From assembly GCA_017542145.1 (NCBI GenBank), contig JAFXXQ010000029.1:1-64000 (forward strand): 64,000 nucleotides of DNA, in the 5' to 3' direction. Position numbers and translations under genes: made by a program. The notes below the pieces were generated by a model. That model worked only from the letters and a program-made list of their open reading frames with translations. It was not told where the DNA came from and did not search any database. Position 1 is the first letter of the stretch. The number at the start of each line of letters is the position of its first letter. The DNA is from Bacteroidaceae bacterium. GTDB lineage: Bacteria > Bacteroidota > Bacteroidia > Bacteroidales > Bacteroidaceae. Positions 36,454 through 44,978 of this stretch are shown here, one piece after another.

Positions 36454-37800
36454 ATGGCCTGTAACACTATGCAGCGTACCATCATCCGCCACGCCACCCT
36501 TGTCAACGAAGGCCGCACCTTCGTTGGCACCGTGGTGGTGGAAGGCGAGCAGATAGTGCGGGTTGTAGAGGAAGAGGGCGAGATGACGGGTGAGGCTGCC
36601 GTCATCGATGCCACAGGCATGTATCTTCTGCCGGGCGTTATCGATGAGCATGTTCATTTCCGCGAACCGGGGATGACGCACAAAGCTACCATTGCCAGCG
36701 AAAGCTATAAGGCGGTCATGGGGGGTATCACAAGTTTCATGGATATGCCCAATTGTATTCCCCAGACTACAACCATTGACCTCATCGAAGCCAAACATCG
36801 CATTGCTGAAACGTGTAGCCCAGCCAACTGGTCGTTCTATCTGGGTGCGACGAAAGATAATCTTTCTGAAATCGAACGCCTCGACCCCGCTACGAACTGC
36901 GGAATCAAAGTCTTTATGGGAAGTAGCACAGGGGGAATGCTACTAGGAGATGACAAATCACTCTATGCCGTTTTCCGAAGCACACCTCTCCCCATCGCCC
37001 TCCATTGTGAGGATCAGGACATCATCACAGCTAACATCGCGCGTTACAAGGCCGAATTTGCCAGCATAAACAGTCCATCAGCAGGGCAAATCGTCGAAAA
37101 CGGTAAATCAAGTAAATACCCCGACGACCTTCCTCTGCGCTATCACCCCCTTATACGAAGTGAAGAAGCCTGCTATCGCTCTTCGGCCCGTGCTGTGGAG
37201 ATTGCTGAAAAGACGGGTGCCAACATCCACATCCTTCATATCAGCACAGCTCGCGAGCTTAATCTTTTCCAGCAAGGCCCTGTGGAGGGGAAACAGATTA
37301 CCGCCGAGGCCTGCATCCCCCATCTACTTTACTCCGATGCCGACTATGCCACGATGGGGACAGCCATCAAGTGCAATCCTGCCATTAAGACCGCTACCGA
37401 CCGTGAAGCCTTGCGGCGCGCCGTCCGAGAAGAGATAATCGATACCGTAGCCACAGACCACGCTCCACACACTTCTGCCGATAAAGAAGGCGGTGCCCTG
37501 CGTGCTGCATCCGGCATCGCTACCCTACCCCACTCCCTGACCACTATGCTCGCTTTGACCGATGAAGGTTGCTTTAACGTAACGGATGTTGTCCGTACCA
37601 TGTGCCACAACCCCGCTCTTCGCTACCACATTGCCCGTCGTGGTTTTATCCGTCCTGGCTACCAAGCCGACCTTGTATTGGTAAAAAAGACCAATGATGT
37701 TTGGACGGTTCAAAAGACTTGGGTCAACGGCACCCTTGCCTACTCCGATGGAACTGCCAATCCCATCGCCCGAGGCCAACGACTTACCTTCGCTCGATAA
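36454..37800 (+). CDS. pyrC: Dihydroorotase
   Basis: The 448-aa amidohydrolase catalyses ring closure of carbamoyl aspartate to dihydroorotate in pyrimidine synthesis. It carries DEHVHFREPG (the HxH zinc ligands), GIKVFMGSSTGGM, NIHILHISTA and ATDHAPHT with the catalytic aspartate. The length and pattern match the long (class I type) dihydroorotases. The first ATG (36454) is used; a second ATG at 36469 (MQRTIIRHATL) is equally plausible as the start. Confidence 0.93.
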   Translation: MACNTMQRTIIRHATLVNEGRTFVGTVVVEGEQIVRVVEEEGEMTGEAAVIDATGMYLLPGVIDEHVHFREPGMTHKATIASESYKAVMGGITSFMDMPNCIPQTTTIDLIEAKHRIAETCSPANWSFYLGATKDNLSEIERLDPATNCGIKVFMGSSTGGMLLGDDKSLYAVFRSTPLPIALHCEDQDIITANIARYKAEFASINSPSAGQIVENGKSSKYPDDLPLRYHPLIRSEEACYRSSARAVEIAEKTGANIHILHISTARELNLFQQGPVEGKQITAEACIPHLLYSDADYATMGTAIKCNPAIKTATDREALRRAVREEIIDTVATDHAPHTSADKEGGALRAASGIATLPHSLTTMLALTDEGCFNVTDVVRTMCHNPALRYHIARRGFIRPGYQADLVLVKKTNDVWTVQKTWVNGTLAYSDGTANPIARGQRLTFAR

Positions 37801-37860
37801 AAAGCTTCTCTTTTTAAGATCCTTTGTCTTGTAAAACAAAAAACTTCTTTTCTACAGAAA

Positions 37861-38019
37861 TCAATCTTTTTTCTCGGGAATGAGTTTTTTCCAAGCACGA
37901 TTATCCCTCCCCACTTGTTGCGGCACTTTTGGGGCATCGCCGCCTGTGCCAAGGATATCTGCATGAAATAATTGGCCATTCATCCGAGAGATATACTGCC
38001 TTATGTAGCAATATGGCAT
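37861..38019 (-). CDS. Possible small protein, 52 aa, unidentified
   Basis: From the ATG at 38019 the frame reads MPYCYIRQYISRMNGQLFHA and continues with a Gly/Asp/Lys-rich half to a stop at 37861. Amino-acid composition looks protein-like, but I do not recognise the family and no promoter or ribosome site is clear. The same frame continues upstream through the repeat array, which is probably accidental. Confidence 0.25.
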   Translation of the reverse strand: MPYCYIRQYISRMNGQLFHADILGTGGDAPKVPQQVGRDNRAWKKLIPEKKD

Positions 38020-38057
38020 CTTTAAAAATAATGAAGTTATTACCGACGTTTGATTAT

Positions 38058-38130
38058 GTTTATAAACACGGACGGCGTTTATATAAACAGGGGCCGTGTT
38101 TATATAAACAGGGGCGCTGTTTATAGACAG
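38058..38130. repeat. 21-bp palindromic tandem array (array C)
   Basis: GTTT begins units at 38077, 38098 and 38119 (21 bp apart); a first, 2-bp-shorter unit begins at 38058. The units carry GTTTATATAAACAGGGG, a 14-bp palindrome followed by a G-run. Directly right is AAAGCAAATC (about 38134-38143), which looks like one unit of the AGGCAAATAA family. The array at 59252 has the same structure, including the short first unit. Confidence 0.8.
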
Positions 38131-38205
38131 AGAAAGCAAATCAGAAAAAAACTTTAACAGGACTTCGCTCGTCTTATGCACTCTCGTTCGGATAATTGTA
38201 TTCAT

Positions 38206-38236
38206 TTGCTTTTTCGCTTGCCTTACTTCGGTCTAA
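38206..38236 (+). promoter_or_regulatory. Decayed promoter copy with conserved spacer
   Basis: TTG at 38206-38208 is followed by CTTTTTCGCTTGCCTTACTT, almost the spacer of the promoters at 7173 and 38366, but the -7 position reads CGGTCTAA. It is probably a non-functional duplicate. Confidence 0.45.
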
Positions 38237-38365
38237 GATGTTCAACACTCGGTAGAATGAAATAATATTTCCTTCTGCTCTTATTATATCGATTTTTGTC
38301 ACTACCTTTAGTCTCACTATCGGATGCTTTTAGGTAGGATGCGGCTCGGAAATACTCAAATAAAT

Positions 38366-38396
38366 TTGGTATTTCGCTCGCCTTGCGCTACCTTTG
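38366..38396 (+). promoter_or_regulatory. Promoter of the MetH activation-domain gene
   Basis: TTG at 38366-38368, 20-bp spacer GTATTTCGCTCGCCTTGCGC, TACCTTTG at 38389-38396. The ATG at 38402 is only 5 bp past the -7 box, so the transcript would have almost no leader. Confidence 0.75.
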
Positions 38397-38401
38397 TCGG
38401 C

Positions 38402-39175
38402 ATGATTCGAAAATACCGATATTCCGTTTCAGAACTTCTACCCTACATCGACTGGGGGTACTTCTTCCATGCGTGGCAGGTAAAAGGTGATTCGAAGCAA
38501 GGGGCGGAGTTGAAAATGGAGGCTATTCGGATGCTGGAATTGTTGGATGACAGTATTGGAGCCGAAGCACTCTATCGGAGCGTGAAGGTCCACAGCGAAA
38601 ACGAGGACATCGTCATTGACGAAACTGAAGTTGATGCCACAGAGCTACACTATCGTCAATTAATTCCTTTGTTGCGACAGCAGAGTCTGGGGGCTGATGG
38701 AATTACACTTTGTTTAGCTGATTTCGTCAATCCAAAAGGTGACACGATTGGGTTGTTTGCTACGACCTGTGCGCTTATGGCACAAAAAGGTGCCGACCCT
38801 TACGAGAGTCTGATGATGCAGACGCTTGCTACCCGCTTGGCAGAAGCTGCGGCAGAAAAAGTCGATGAGGAGACATTGATGATTTTAGAAACGAACAAAG
38901 GTATTCGCCCTGCTGTAGGGTATCCAAGTTTGCCCGACCTCTCCATCAACTTCTTGTTGAATGAAATGATCAATATGAAATCCATCGGTATCACATTGAC
39001 GGAGAATGGTGCCATGAATCCGCCATCGTCCGTATCGGGGCTTATCATCCGTCACCCTGCAGCACACTATTTCAGTATAGGTCGCATCAGCGAGGAACAG
39101 TTTAAGGATTATACGCGGCGTCGCTGTCTCCCTCCAGAGCGGATGCGCCAATTCCTTCATGCTGTATTAGATTAG
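38402..39175 (+). CDS. Stand-alone MetH activation-domain protein
   Basis: The 257-aa protein matches only the C-terminal reactivation domain of cobalamin-dependent methionine synthase: LLPYIDWGYFFHAWQVKG at the start, GIRPAVGYPSLPDLS (AdoMet site) and LTENGAMNPPSSVSGLI with HPAAHYFSIGRI near the end. In MetH this domain binds S-adenosylmethionine and lets flavodoxin reduce oxidised cobalamin. No catalytic MetH domains are near, so the enzyme is presumably split, with the core elsewhere. The start at 38402 is set by the promoter; an upstream frame from 38324 passes through it. Confidence 0.9.
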   Translation: MIRKYRYSVSELLPYIDWGYFFHAWQVKGDSKQGAELKMEAIRMLELLDDSIGAEALYRSVKVHSENEDIVIDETEVDATELHYRQLIPLLRQQSLGADGITLCLADFVNPKGDTIGLFATTCALMAQKGADPYESLMMQTLATRLAEAAAEKVDEETLMILETNKGIRPAVGYPSLPDLSINFLLNEMINMKSIGITLTENGAMNPPSSVSGLIIRHPAAHYFSIGRISEEQFKDYTRRRCLPPERMRQFLHAVLD

Positions 39176-39213
39176 GTCTAAAAATCAACAAGTCAACAAT
39201 CACATTGAGAATT

Positions 39214-39939
39214 ATGAAACTGCTTTATCTCATTTACCAGTACTGCATCGCGTTTCCCGTGATGCTTGTGGTGTCTGTCTTTTGTGCGTTGGCCGCGATT
39301 GTCTGCGGCACGCTGTTCGGCATGGAGGCAGGATGGTGGACGGCACGAGTATGGGGATGGTTGTTCTGCCGTATGTTCCTGCTCCCCGTCAAGGTGGAGG
39401 GAAAAGATAAACTCGACGGACGGCAGGCATACATCTTTGTGGGTAACCATCAGAGTATGTTTGACATTTTCCTGATGCTGGGTTTTCTGCCCCACCGGTT
39501 CAAATGGATGATGAAAAAAGAGCTATCACGCATCCCGCTGATTGGCTATGCTTGCAAGTGTTGCGGTTTCATTACTATTGACAGGTCGAGCAAATCCGAC
39601 ATTGTACATACGATGTCGCAAGCTGACGAAATGCTACGCCGCCACAACTCATTGGCAATGTTCGCCGAGGGTACTCGCACTCTTACTGGAAAATTAGGAC
39701 AATTCAAACGAGGGGCCTTCAAACTGGCCATAGAGCAACAATTGCCTATTGTTCCCCTCAGTATCAACGGAACCTTCGAAGTGATGCCGAAAGGACGTAA
39801 ATACGTTCGACACTATCCTCTGCGTCTTGTAATCCACGACCCCATTTTCCCTCATAGTTCTGATGGAACAGAAATGGATCGTTTACGCGACGTTACACGC
39901 GAAGCTGTCCTCTTTGGATTAGACGAGCATTATAAATAA
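39214..39939 (+). CDS. plsC: 1-acyl-sn-glycerol-3-phosphate acyltransferase
   Basis: The 241-aa protein makes phosphatidic acid from lysophosphatidic acid. It has N-terminal membrane helices, the acyltransferase motif NHQSMFD (HX4D) and FAEGTRTLTGKL (EGTR). The ATG at 39214 is used; a TTG at 39205 is in frame. It is 38 bp after the MetH activation gene. Confidence 0.93.
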   Translation: MKLLYLIYQYCIAFPVMLVVSVFCALAAIVCGTLFGMEAGWWTARVWGWLFCRMFLLPVKVEGKDKLDGRQAYIFVGNHQSMFDIFLMLGFLPHRFKWMMKKELSRIPLIGYACKCCGFITIDRSSKSDIVHTMSQADEMLRRHNSLAMFAEGTRTLTGKLGQFKRGAFKLAIEQQLPIVPLSINGTFEVMPKGRKYVRHYPLRLVIHDPIFPHSSDGTEMDRLRDVTREAVLFGLDEHYK

Positions 39940-39963
39940 AGGTCTCGATAAAGGAAAAGGAAG

Positions 39964-40671
39964 TTAGTTTCCCGAAGCAAGATTCTGCTGCGACATCTCG
40001 CGGTTAGCTGTCATCACATAATTGCGGACGAGGGGGTTCTCCTTGAATTGCAGCGGTGCATCATCAAGCACTTGGCGGATGAGTGGAGTTATCATCGGAC
40101 GAGGAAGACCATACGAAAGCATCCCAAAACCACAAAGCCCCAATACATTCGAATAGTTTGCGCGGATGAATCCCGTTATCAGCTCCGTCATGGACTCAGT
40201 AATTGAGGTATAGACTGAATCCACATAGTGACGTACTGCGTCAGAACTAGTACCATTCATAATCATTTGAGACTCTATGCGTCCTAATTCATTCACTTGC
40301 GAATCGAGTTTATTCTTATCATCAAAGAACGAATAAAGTGCATTGTTGAGCGGCGTACCGGAAACGCGGTATGCCAAGCCTGTGAGGTTTACATTGAGGA
40401 CTCCTTCCTCAAGAACAATGGGTATAAGCGGCGCATCATCGACAAACAGCGTAGCAATAACCACAGAATCCAAATGCCCTTTCATGGCAAATGCTCCGTG
40501 AGTCACCTCACAGGAATCCACCGGAAGCCATTGCCCTTCCAACGTCGGTACCTTCAGTATCACTTGCCGTCCCTTGAAATGGGACACATCGGTAGTACCC
40601 TTGACAAAATAAGTGTTCTGACAAGAGGAGAGCAACAAAGCAGTCAGTAGAAACAATGAGAATTCTTTCAC
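39964..40671 (-). CDS. DUF4369 lipoprotein
   Basis: The 235-aa protein has a lipoprotein signal (FLLTALLLSSC, Cys at about residue 17) followed by the DUF4369 beta domain (TYFVKGTTDVSHFKGRQVIL ... LEEGVLNVNL), common in Bacteroidetes lipoproteins, here without a C-terminal thioredoxin domain. Role unknown. It is convergent with plsC, 24 bp away. Confidence 0.82.
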   Translation of the reverse strand: MKEFSLFLLTALLLSSCQNTYFVKGTTDVSHFKGRQVILKVPTLEGQWLPVDSCEVTHGAFAMKGHLDSVVIATLFVDDAPLIPIVLEEGVLNVNLTGLAYRVSGTPLNNALYSFFDDKNKLDSQVNELGRIESQMIMNGTSSDAVRHYVDSVYTSITESMTELITGFIRANYSNVLGLCGFGMLSYGLPRPMITPLIRQVLDDAPLQFKENPLVRNYVMTANREMSQQNLASGN

Positions 40672-40695
40672 TTTTGTTCAAAACTGAAAACGATG

Positions 40696-40740
40696 CAAAA
40701 ATAAAACGTTCCCGCGAAATGAGGAAACGTTTTATTTTTG
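40696..40740 (-). terminator. Terminator hairpin of the FtsB-like/membrane-protein operon
   Basis: CAAAAATAAAACGTT (40696-40710) pairs with AACGTTTTATTTTTG (40726-40740), 15 bp, extended by CC/GG with one bulged A. It ends in a T-rich run on both strands and lies just beyond the stop of the gene at 40791. Confidence 0.65.
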
Positions 40741-40790
40741 TTTAAGAAAGAAGGGCTTTTTTTTATTTATTTTTTCATATGTGAAATGAA

Positions 40791-41126
40791 TTAATCCTTC
40801 TTTGCCTCTTGTGGGATGCGGAACGAGGTGTAGAGTTCGATGATGGCTGCAACGAGCAGGCAAATCACCCATTCGTTGTGGCGAAGGGTGAGCATAAGCA
40901 CTCCCGTAAGCACCAGAAGGAATGCACCTATCAACTGCTGGCGACGCAAACGGCGGATGACAAAGCTATCGCCCATGTATTTATCCGTCACCTGAGCGAT
41001 GCCGAAAAGTACTGCTCCAACCAGATATAAATATGGAGCCCACAGCCAATGGGTTATCATGACTACTGCGCCTACAAAAAGCAAGATGCCGCCAAGAACA
41101 TAGAGAATTTGCTTCATTCCTTTCAT
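40791..41126 (-). CDS. Small membrane protein, four helices
   Basis: The 111-aa protein has four predicted membrane segments (LYVLGGILLFVGAVVMI, YLYLVGAVLFGIAQV, LIGAFLLVLTGVLML, WVICLLVAAIIELYTSF) separated by a basic loop (RRLRRQQ). Family not recognised. Its ATG overlaps the stop of the FtsB-like gene by 4 bp. Confidence 0.75.
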   Translation of the reverse strand: MKGMKQILYVLGGILLFVGAVVMITHWLWAPYLYLVGAVLFGIAQVTDKYMGDSFVIRRLRRQQLIGAFLLVLTGVLMLTLRHNEWVICLLVAAIIELYTSFRIPQEAKKD

Positions 41127-41422
41127 CGGATAATAAAGACTTCTTCCCCAACCTCGTGCATACCGTATTGTTCACGGGCAATTTTCTCGAGACTCTTGCC
41201 GTCGTCAGTCTCAAGGGCTTTCAATTCGCCCCAAAGCGAGTCGCAAGTTTCCTTGTAATTGTCGCGCTGCGAAGTGAGGCGACTGATTTCATAACGATTT
41301 TTCAGCCGCACCATCAGGTTATTTTTGTCAAGGAAACAGACAATGGCCAGAAAAGCAAGGACGGTAAGAAAATACTTGTGACGACCCACGTAATGCCAAA
41401 GCTGAGAAAGAAACTTTTTCAT
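41123..41422 (-). CDS. FtsB/DivIC-family septum protein
   Basis: The 99-aa single-pass protein has a membrane helix (FLTVLAFLAIVCFL), a coiled coil (NRYEISRLTSQRDNYKETCD) and the family end EKIAREQYGMHEVGEEVF. FtsB/DivIC organise late divisome assembly in the periplasm. It overlaps the next gene by 4 bp and is 6 bp after the SIS-domain gene, so it is part of the operon that starts with DUF4954. Confidence 0.85.
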   Translation of the reverse strand: MKKFLSQLWHYVGRHKYFLTVLAFLAIVCFLDKNNLMVRLKNRYEISRLTSQRDNYKETCDSLWGELKALETDDGKSLEKIAREQYGMHEVGEEVFIIR

Positions 41423-41428
41423 GATGAT

Positions 41429-42439
41429 TTACATTTCGTTACCAACCTTGCGGGCACGGTTAGGTTTGTCGAGATTAATGCCGTCGCTAATGCCGACCTC
41501 TACGAGAAGGTTCCAGCCAGCGCAAAGGTAAACGTAATTCTGCAGTTCGCCAGCCTCGGGGACAACGACAGTCTTGGCAAAAGGTGTCGGCTTCGTATCA
41601 ATGGCTACGACGTGAACTCCAGCATTTTTGAATACGGTGAGGAATTTGTCGTACTCATTCTCGATGGGAGCGACGATGAAGACGATGTCACCATCCTGCA
41701 TGATTTCTTCGATGCCATGCACAGCATAGGTACCCTCGAGGTAATCGCTCTTACGACGGGTTATCTCGTTGGTCTTGAGGGTTAGTTCTTCAGCCACACC
41801 ATCATTCATGCCACAGAAATAGATGGTATGAGCACCCTTTACCCATTCAACGATTTCGGGGTCTACGGGGAGTGTAAGGGCTGTCTCAATCTTTTCAGGT
41901 AGCCCATTAAGCGCAGCCTTCATATCCTTGCCAGCAGCGTTCCAGACGATGCTCTCGCAGAACATAGCTTGTTCGACGACGCTCTTTGTTGCAGCAACGG
42001 CGTTCTCCCAGCCACATTTCAACACATGACCTTTCACACAAGCCTCTTCGAGGGGCGTATTGGGATTTGCAGATAAACTAAAACGGCGCTTGTTGCCCTT
42101 TGCCGTGAGGTCAAGTGCAAGCATAAGTGTTTCCTTGGTGCGGCCGCTGTTACTGTCAAGCACAACGGCATAGTCGTCGAGTTTGTATTCACAGCATTGG
42201 TAACTGCCATCAGTCTGAACATTCACATCGAGTCCCCAGCGCATGGCTCTACGGCGGGCGTTCTTGGCCGGCATGATACGGCTACTACCCTCTCCAGCGA
42301 ACATCAGCTTGCGAGTTTCCTTCACGGCGTCAGCCACAAACTGGCTGTCGGCGGGGTCGAATTTACGAACGGTGTCAACCGTTCCCATCATTTCCTGCAC
42401 CAGGTAGTACTGGGCATATTTCTCTTCTTTCAGATTCAT
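41429..42439 (-). CDS. SIS-domain phosphosugar-binding protein
   Basis: The 336-aa protein has two SIS domains like the isomerase half of glucosamine-6-phosphate synthase (SNSGRTKETLM, then EITRRKSDYLEGTYAVHG) and ends in the GlmS-like LDKPNRARKVGNEM. It lacks the glutaminase half. It probably isomerises or binds a phosphosugar. It is the second gene of the DUF4954 operon (43 bp after it). Confidence 0.85.
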   Translation of the reverse strand: MNLKEEKYAQYYLVQEMMGTVDTVRKFDPADSQFVADAVKETRKLMFAGEGSSRIMPAKNARRRAMRWGLDVNVQTDGSYQCCEYKLDDYAVVLDSNSGRTKETLMLALDLTAKGNKRRFSLSANPNTPLEEACVKGHVLKCGWENAVAATKSVVEQAMFCESIVWNAAGKDMKAALNGLPEKIETALTLPVDPEIVEWVKGAHTIYFCGMNDGVAEELTLKTNEITRRKSDYLEGTYAVHGIEEIMQDGDIVFIVAPIENEYDKFLTVFKNAGVHVVAIDTKPTPFAKTVVVPEAGELQNYVYLCAGWNLLVEVGISDGINLDKPNRARKVGNEM

Positions 42440-42482
42440 AATGTACTCTTTTTTGTAGGTTAATAATAAGGTGTGATGTTTT

Positions 42483-44714
42483 TCATAGTCTCAGGCGGAG
42501 TTCTTCGAGGCGCTTCAGGTTAACTTCTGTCTCACAGCGTATCTGCTGCACGAAGGCGTTGTCCTCGATAGTACCGATGGCGGCCTCCATTTCCGCCTCG
42601 TTGCGGTAGGTGGCCTGACGGAAGATATTGTCGTGGTCCTTCTTTCGTGAGTTGTAAACTTCATCGCAAATATACTGCTGAATGCGCTTTTCGGCATCAA
42701 TAGCCTGTTGCCAGGCTGCGCCGTCCATAGTATCTACGCCCATGACGAAACACAGCGAGAGATAGGCGTGACGAAGCTTGTCAAGGGGATAACGCCTCCA
42801 TATATCATTATAGCGCTTGTGGATATCCTTCCAGCTGGTCAGTTTGCCTTCACGGATATCGGCACGTATGCGGTCGAAGTCCGTTGTCATCATCAACTGT
42901 CCGCCGAGGTTTATCCACTCCCGCTGGCGACGGCTTCGAAGGAGGGTGGACATGGACGTCAACGTCTCGCTCGGATTGGCTTCGATGTAGCCCAGCACGT
43001 TCATCATGGCGTAGTGAATGAGCATTTCGCCATAAGCGTGATAGGCGCGGAAGACTTTGCGAATGCGGACGCGCCGTTTACCTTTTTCCATGTTCTCACC
43101 GAAGATGTCGAGGCCATCCACAATGGCAGGGTCACCACCCAGCAGCTCGTGGCCCTTAGCCCGCAGTTGCTTGTCGGTGTATTCATTAAGTGTGTTAAGG
43201 GTTTTTGTGTCCTTAACTTTGGCATTTTGTTCTCTTAGCCAGGCTTTTGTCGTCCAGATTTCCAGCAGCTTACGAGCAGCAATAGCCTCTTCCATGCTGT
43301 CGGGGGCAAAAGTTTCGAATTCGATATGCTGTACCTTGGTCACGCGCTTATCGCGTGTCTGGTACTTCCAGGAGTTGCGTGCAAGGGCATACATGTTGTG
43401 GAGCCACCAGAACGCCGGCATCACCTCCAGTTCATTAGTCTGCAAATTGTTGCTGACGAGTGAGAAAGGAAGCATAATATGTAGTTCCGATGGGTAGTCG
43501 GCCTTGGTGAGCAGGGTGAACGAGGCAAACTTGCTGGAATGTTTCACGCTGCTGCATAGCCCGGGCCAGAATCCACGCCCCGCCACTATCTCGTTGTCGT
43601 TCGTACGGCTATTGTGATTAGAACCGACGGTGGCGCCAGCAGCCATGTTGCTCTGCCCCATCACGACGGCAGCCACAAGGAACGAATTATTGTGGTGTTG
43701 CTCGTGGGCGGGGAAAATGAGGTTGTTCAACACCTCGCAACATGAGATGGTGGAATTGTCGCCTAGAATGGAGTCGATGACGCGTGCGCCATATTTGATG
43801 TTACAGTTGTTGCCCAGCACAAATTTCACGCAAGTGCACGAGTAAAACACGCGGCAGCCGTAGCCCATTATGCCGTTTACGAGGATGACGTTCTCTCCTA
43901 TCTGCGAAGGCTCTTTTTCAGAGCTGTTAATGGTGATATTCTTCAGTTTCGAGGCACCCTTGATGTAACATGACGAGCCAACCTTGACATCCTTGATGAT
44001 GCTGGAATTTTTGATGACACAGCCTTCGCCTACGGTGCCGTAATAACCGCGGTGGTGGTCGACAGTGGCTTGGGTAATTTCCTCCAAACGGCGTTGCAAC
44101 GGCTTGTCGTCAATGTATTTCGCCCACATGTAAGCATCGGCAGTAATAATGCCGTCAAATGGCCACACCTCGCGACAGCCTGTTTCGTTCATCACCTGCA
44201 GCTTCACGCGCACGGTCTCATCCTCGCCGTCTTTCACGATACCATTGCCGAACTTCGCATGGTCAGTCGTACACATCTCCTCGATGTTGAAGAGCATGGT
44301 GCGCGGCCCGATGATATAGTGAGATAGATAGTGGACGTCGTGAATTGCGCAGTCGTCGCCAATGTCACACGAATGGATGCTTGAGTTGGTGATGCCGATG
44401 GGCAGACGCAGGTCGTGGTATTGGAGGCCGTTGGTGCTCACACGTCCGATGCGTATGGTACCATAGAATTTATTGTTCTTCACCATACGAGGCTCGAATT
44501 CGTCCGTTACCCAAACAGTGTCCCACGACGTAGCGGTGTTGTTGTTCTTTACGAGACGTTCGATTTCATCGCTGGCAAGGTGTCGCCATCCACCCTTCGG
44601 AGCCTTCACCTGTTTATTGCGCAGGTAGTATTTATCCTTACCGGCTGGCAGGAACTGGGGGTCAATCCAGCCATTAAACAGCCGTTCTGGGGGTAGGACA
44701 GTCACTTTTTCCAT
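42483..44714 (-). CDS. DUF4954 protein with left-handed beta-helix
   Basis: The 743-aa protein matches the DUF4954 family. Its N-terminal half is a left-handed beta-helix of hexapeptide-type units (ITNSSIHSCDIGDDCAIHD, GEGCVIKNSSIIKDVKVGSSCYIKG, LGDNSTISCCEVLNN), as in sugar-nucleotide pyrophosphorylases and acyltransferases; the C-terminal half is helical and uncharacterised. Function unknown. It heads an operon with a SIS protein and an FtsB-like protein, which suggests a link between sugar-phosphate metabolism and the envelope. Confidence 0.88.
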   Translation of the reverse strand: MEKVTVLPPERLFNGWIDPQFLPAGKDKYYLRNKQVKAPKGGWRHLASDEIERLVKNNNTATSWDTVWVTDEFEPRMVKNNKFYGTIRIGRVSTNGLQYHDLRLPIGITNSSIHSCDIGDDCAIHDVHYLSHYIIGPRTMLFNIEEMCTTDHAKFGNGIVKDGEDETVRVKLQVMNETGCREVWPFDGIITADAYMWAKYIDDKPLQRRLEEITQATVDHHRGYYGTVGEGCVIKNSSIIKDVKVGSSCYIKGASKLKNITINSSEKEPSQIGENVILVNGIMGYGCRVFYSCTCVKFVLGNNCNIKYGARVIDSILGDNSTISCCEVLNNLIFPAHEQHHNNSFLVAAVVMGQSNMAAGATVGSNHNSRTNDNEIVAGRGFWPGLCSSVKHSSKFASFTLLTKADYPSELHIMLPFSLVSNNLQTNELEVMPAFWWLHNMYALARNSWKYQTRDKRVTKVQHIEFETFAPDSMEEAIAARKLLEIWTTKAWLREQNAKVKDTKTLNTLNEYTDKQLRAKGHELLGGDPAIVDGLDIFGENMEKGKRRVRIRKVFRAYHAYGEMLIHYAMMNVLGYIEANPSETLTSMSTLLRSRRQREWINLGGQLMMTTDFDRIRADIREGKLTSWKDIHKRYNDIWRRYPLDKLRHAYLSLCFVMGVDTMDGAAWQQAIDAEKRIQQYICDEVYNSRKKDHDNIFRQATYRNEAEMEAAIGTIEDNAFVQQIRCETEVNLKRLEELRLRL

Positions 44715-44747
44715 TTTTTAGGCGATGATGGTTCGTTTTTACGGCGG

Positions 44748-44778
44748 CAAAGATAATCTATTTTACCCATATCGACAA
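44748..44778 (-). promoter_or_regulatory. Promoter of the DUF4954 operon
   Basis: On the minus strand TTG (44778-44776), 20-bp spacer and TATCTTTG (44755-44748). Transcription starts about 28 nt before the ATG at 44714. Confidence 0.75.
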
Positions 44779-44925
44779 CGAAAGTTGACATTATTTAGTG
44801 AAAAAAAAAGTAAAAAATAGGGTAAAAATCTGAAAGACGGCAGCAGTTACAGCACTAGGGTGATATGCCCTTAAACATTAATGTTTCTAGTAAAGATTTA
44901 CCTAAATTGGCGCCCCCTAATAAAA

Positions 44926-44946
44926 TGCCAGCGCCCCCTTCTGGCA
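44926..44946 (-). terminator. Terminator of the TPR operon
   Basis: On the minus strand TGCCAG pairs with CTGGCA around a G-rich loop and is followed by TTTTATTA. It lies 33 bp after the stop of the TPR gene at 44979. A run of nine C residues (44953-44961) and a 14-bp palindrome (44873-44886) flank it. Confidence 0.55.
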
Positions 44947-44978
44947 GGACAGCCCCCCCCCGAAAAAACAATTTGCTC

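Larger units (their letters stand above)
37801..38401. other. Long intergenic region, pyrC to the MetH activation gene
   Basis: It contains a possible small minus-strand gene (37861-38019), the 21-bp array C with an adjoining D-type unit, a decayed promoter copy (38206-38236) and the active promoter at 38366. Confidence 0.55.
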
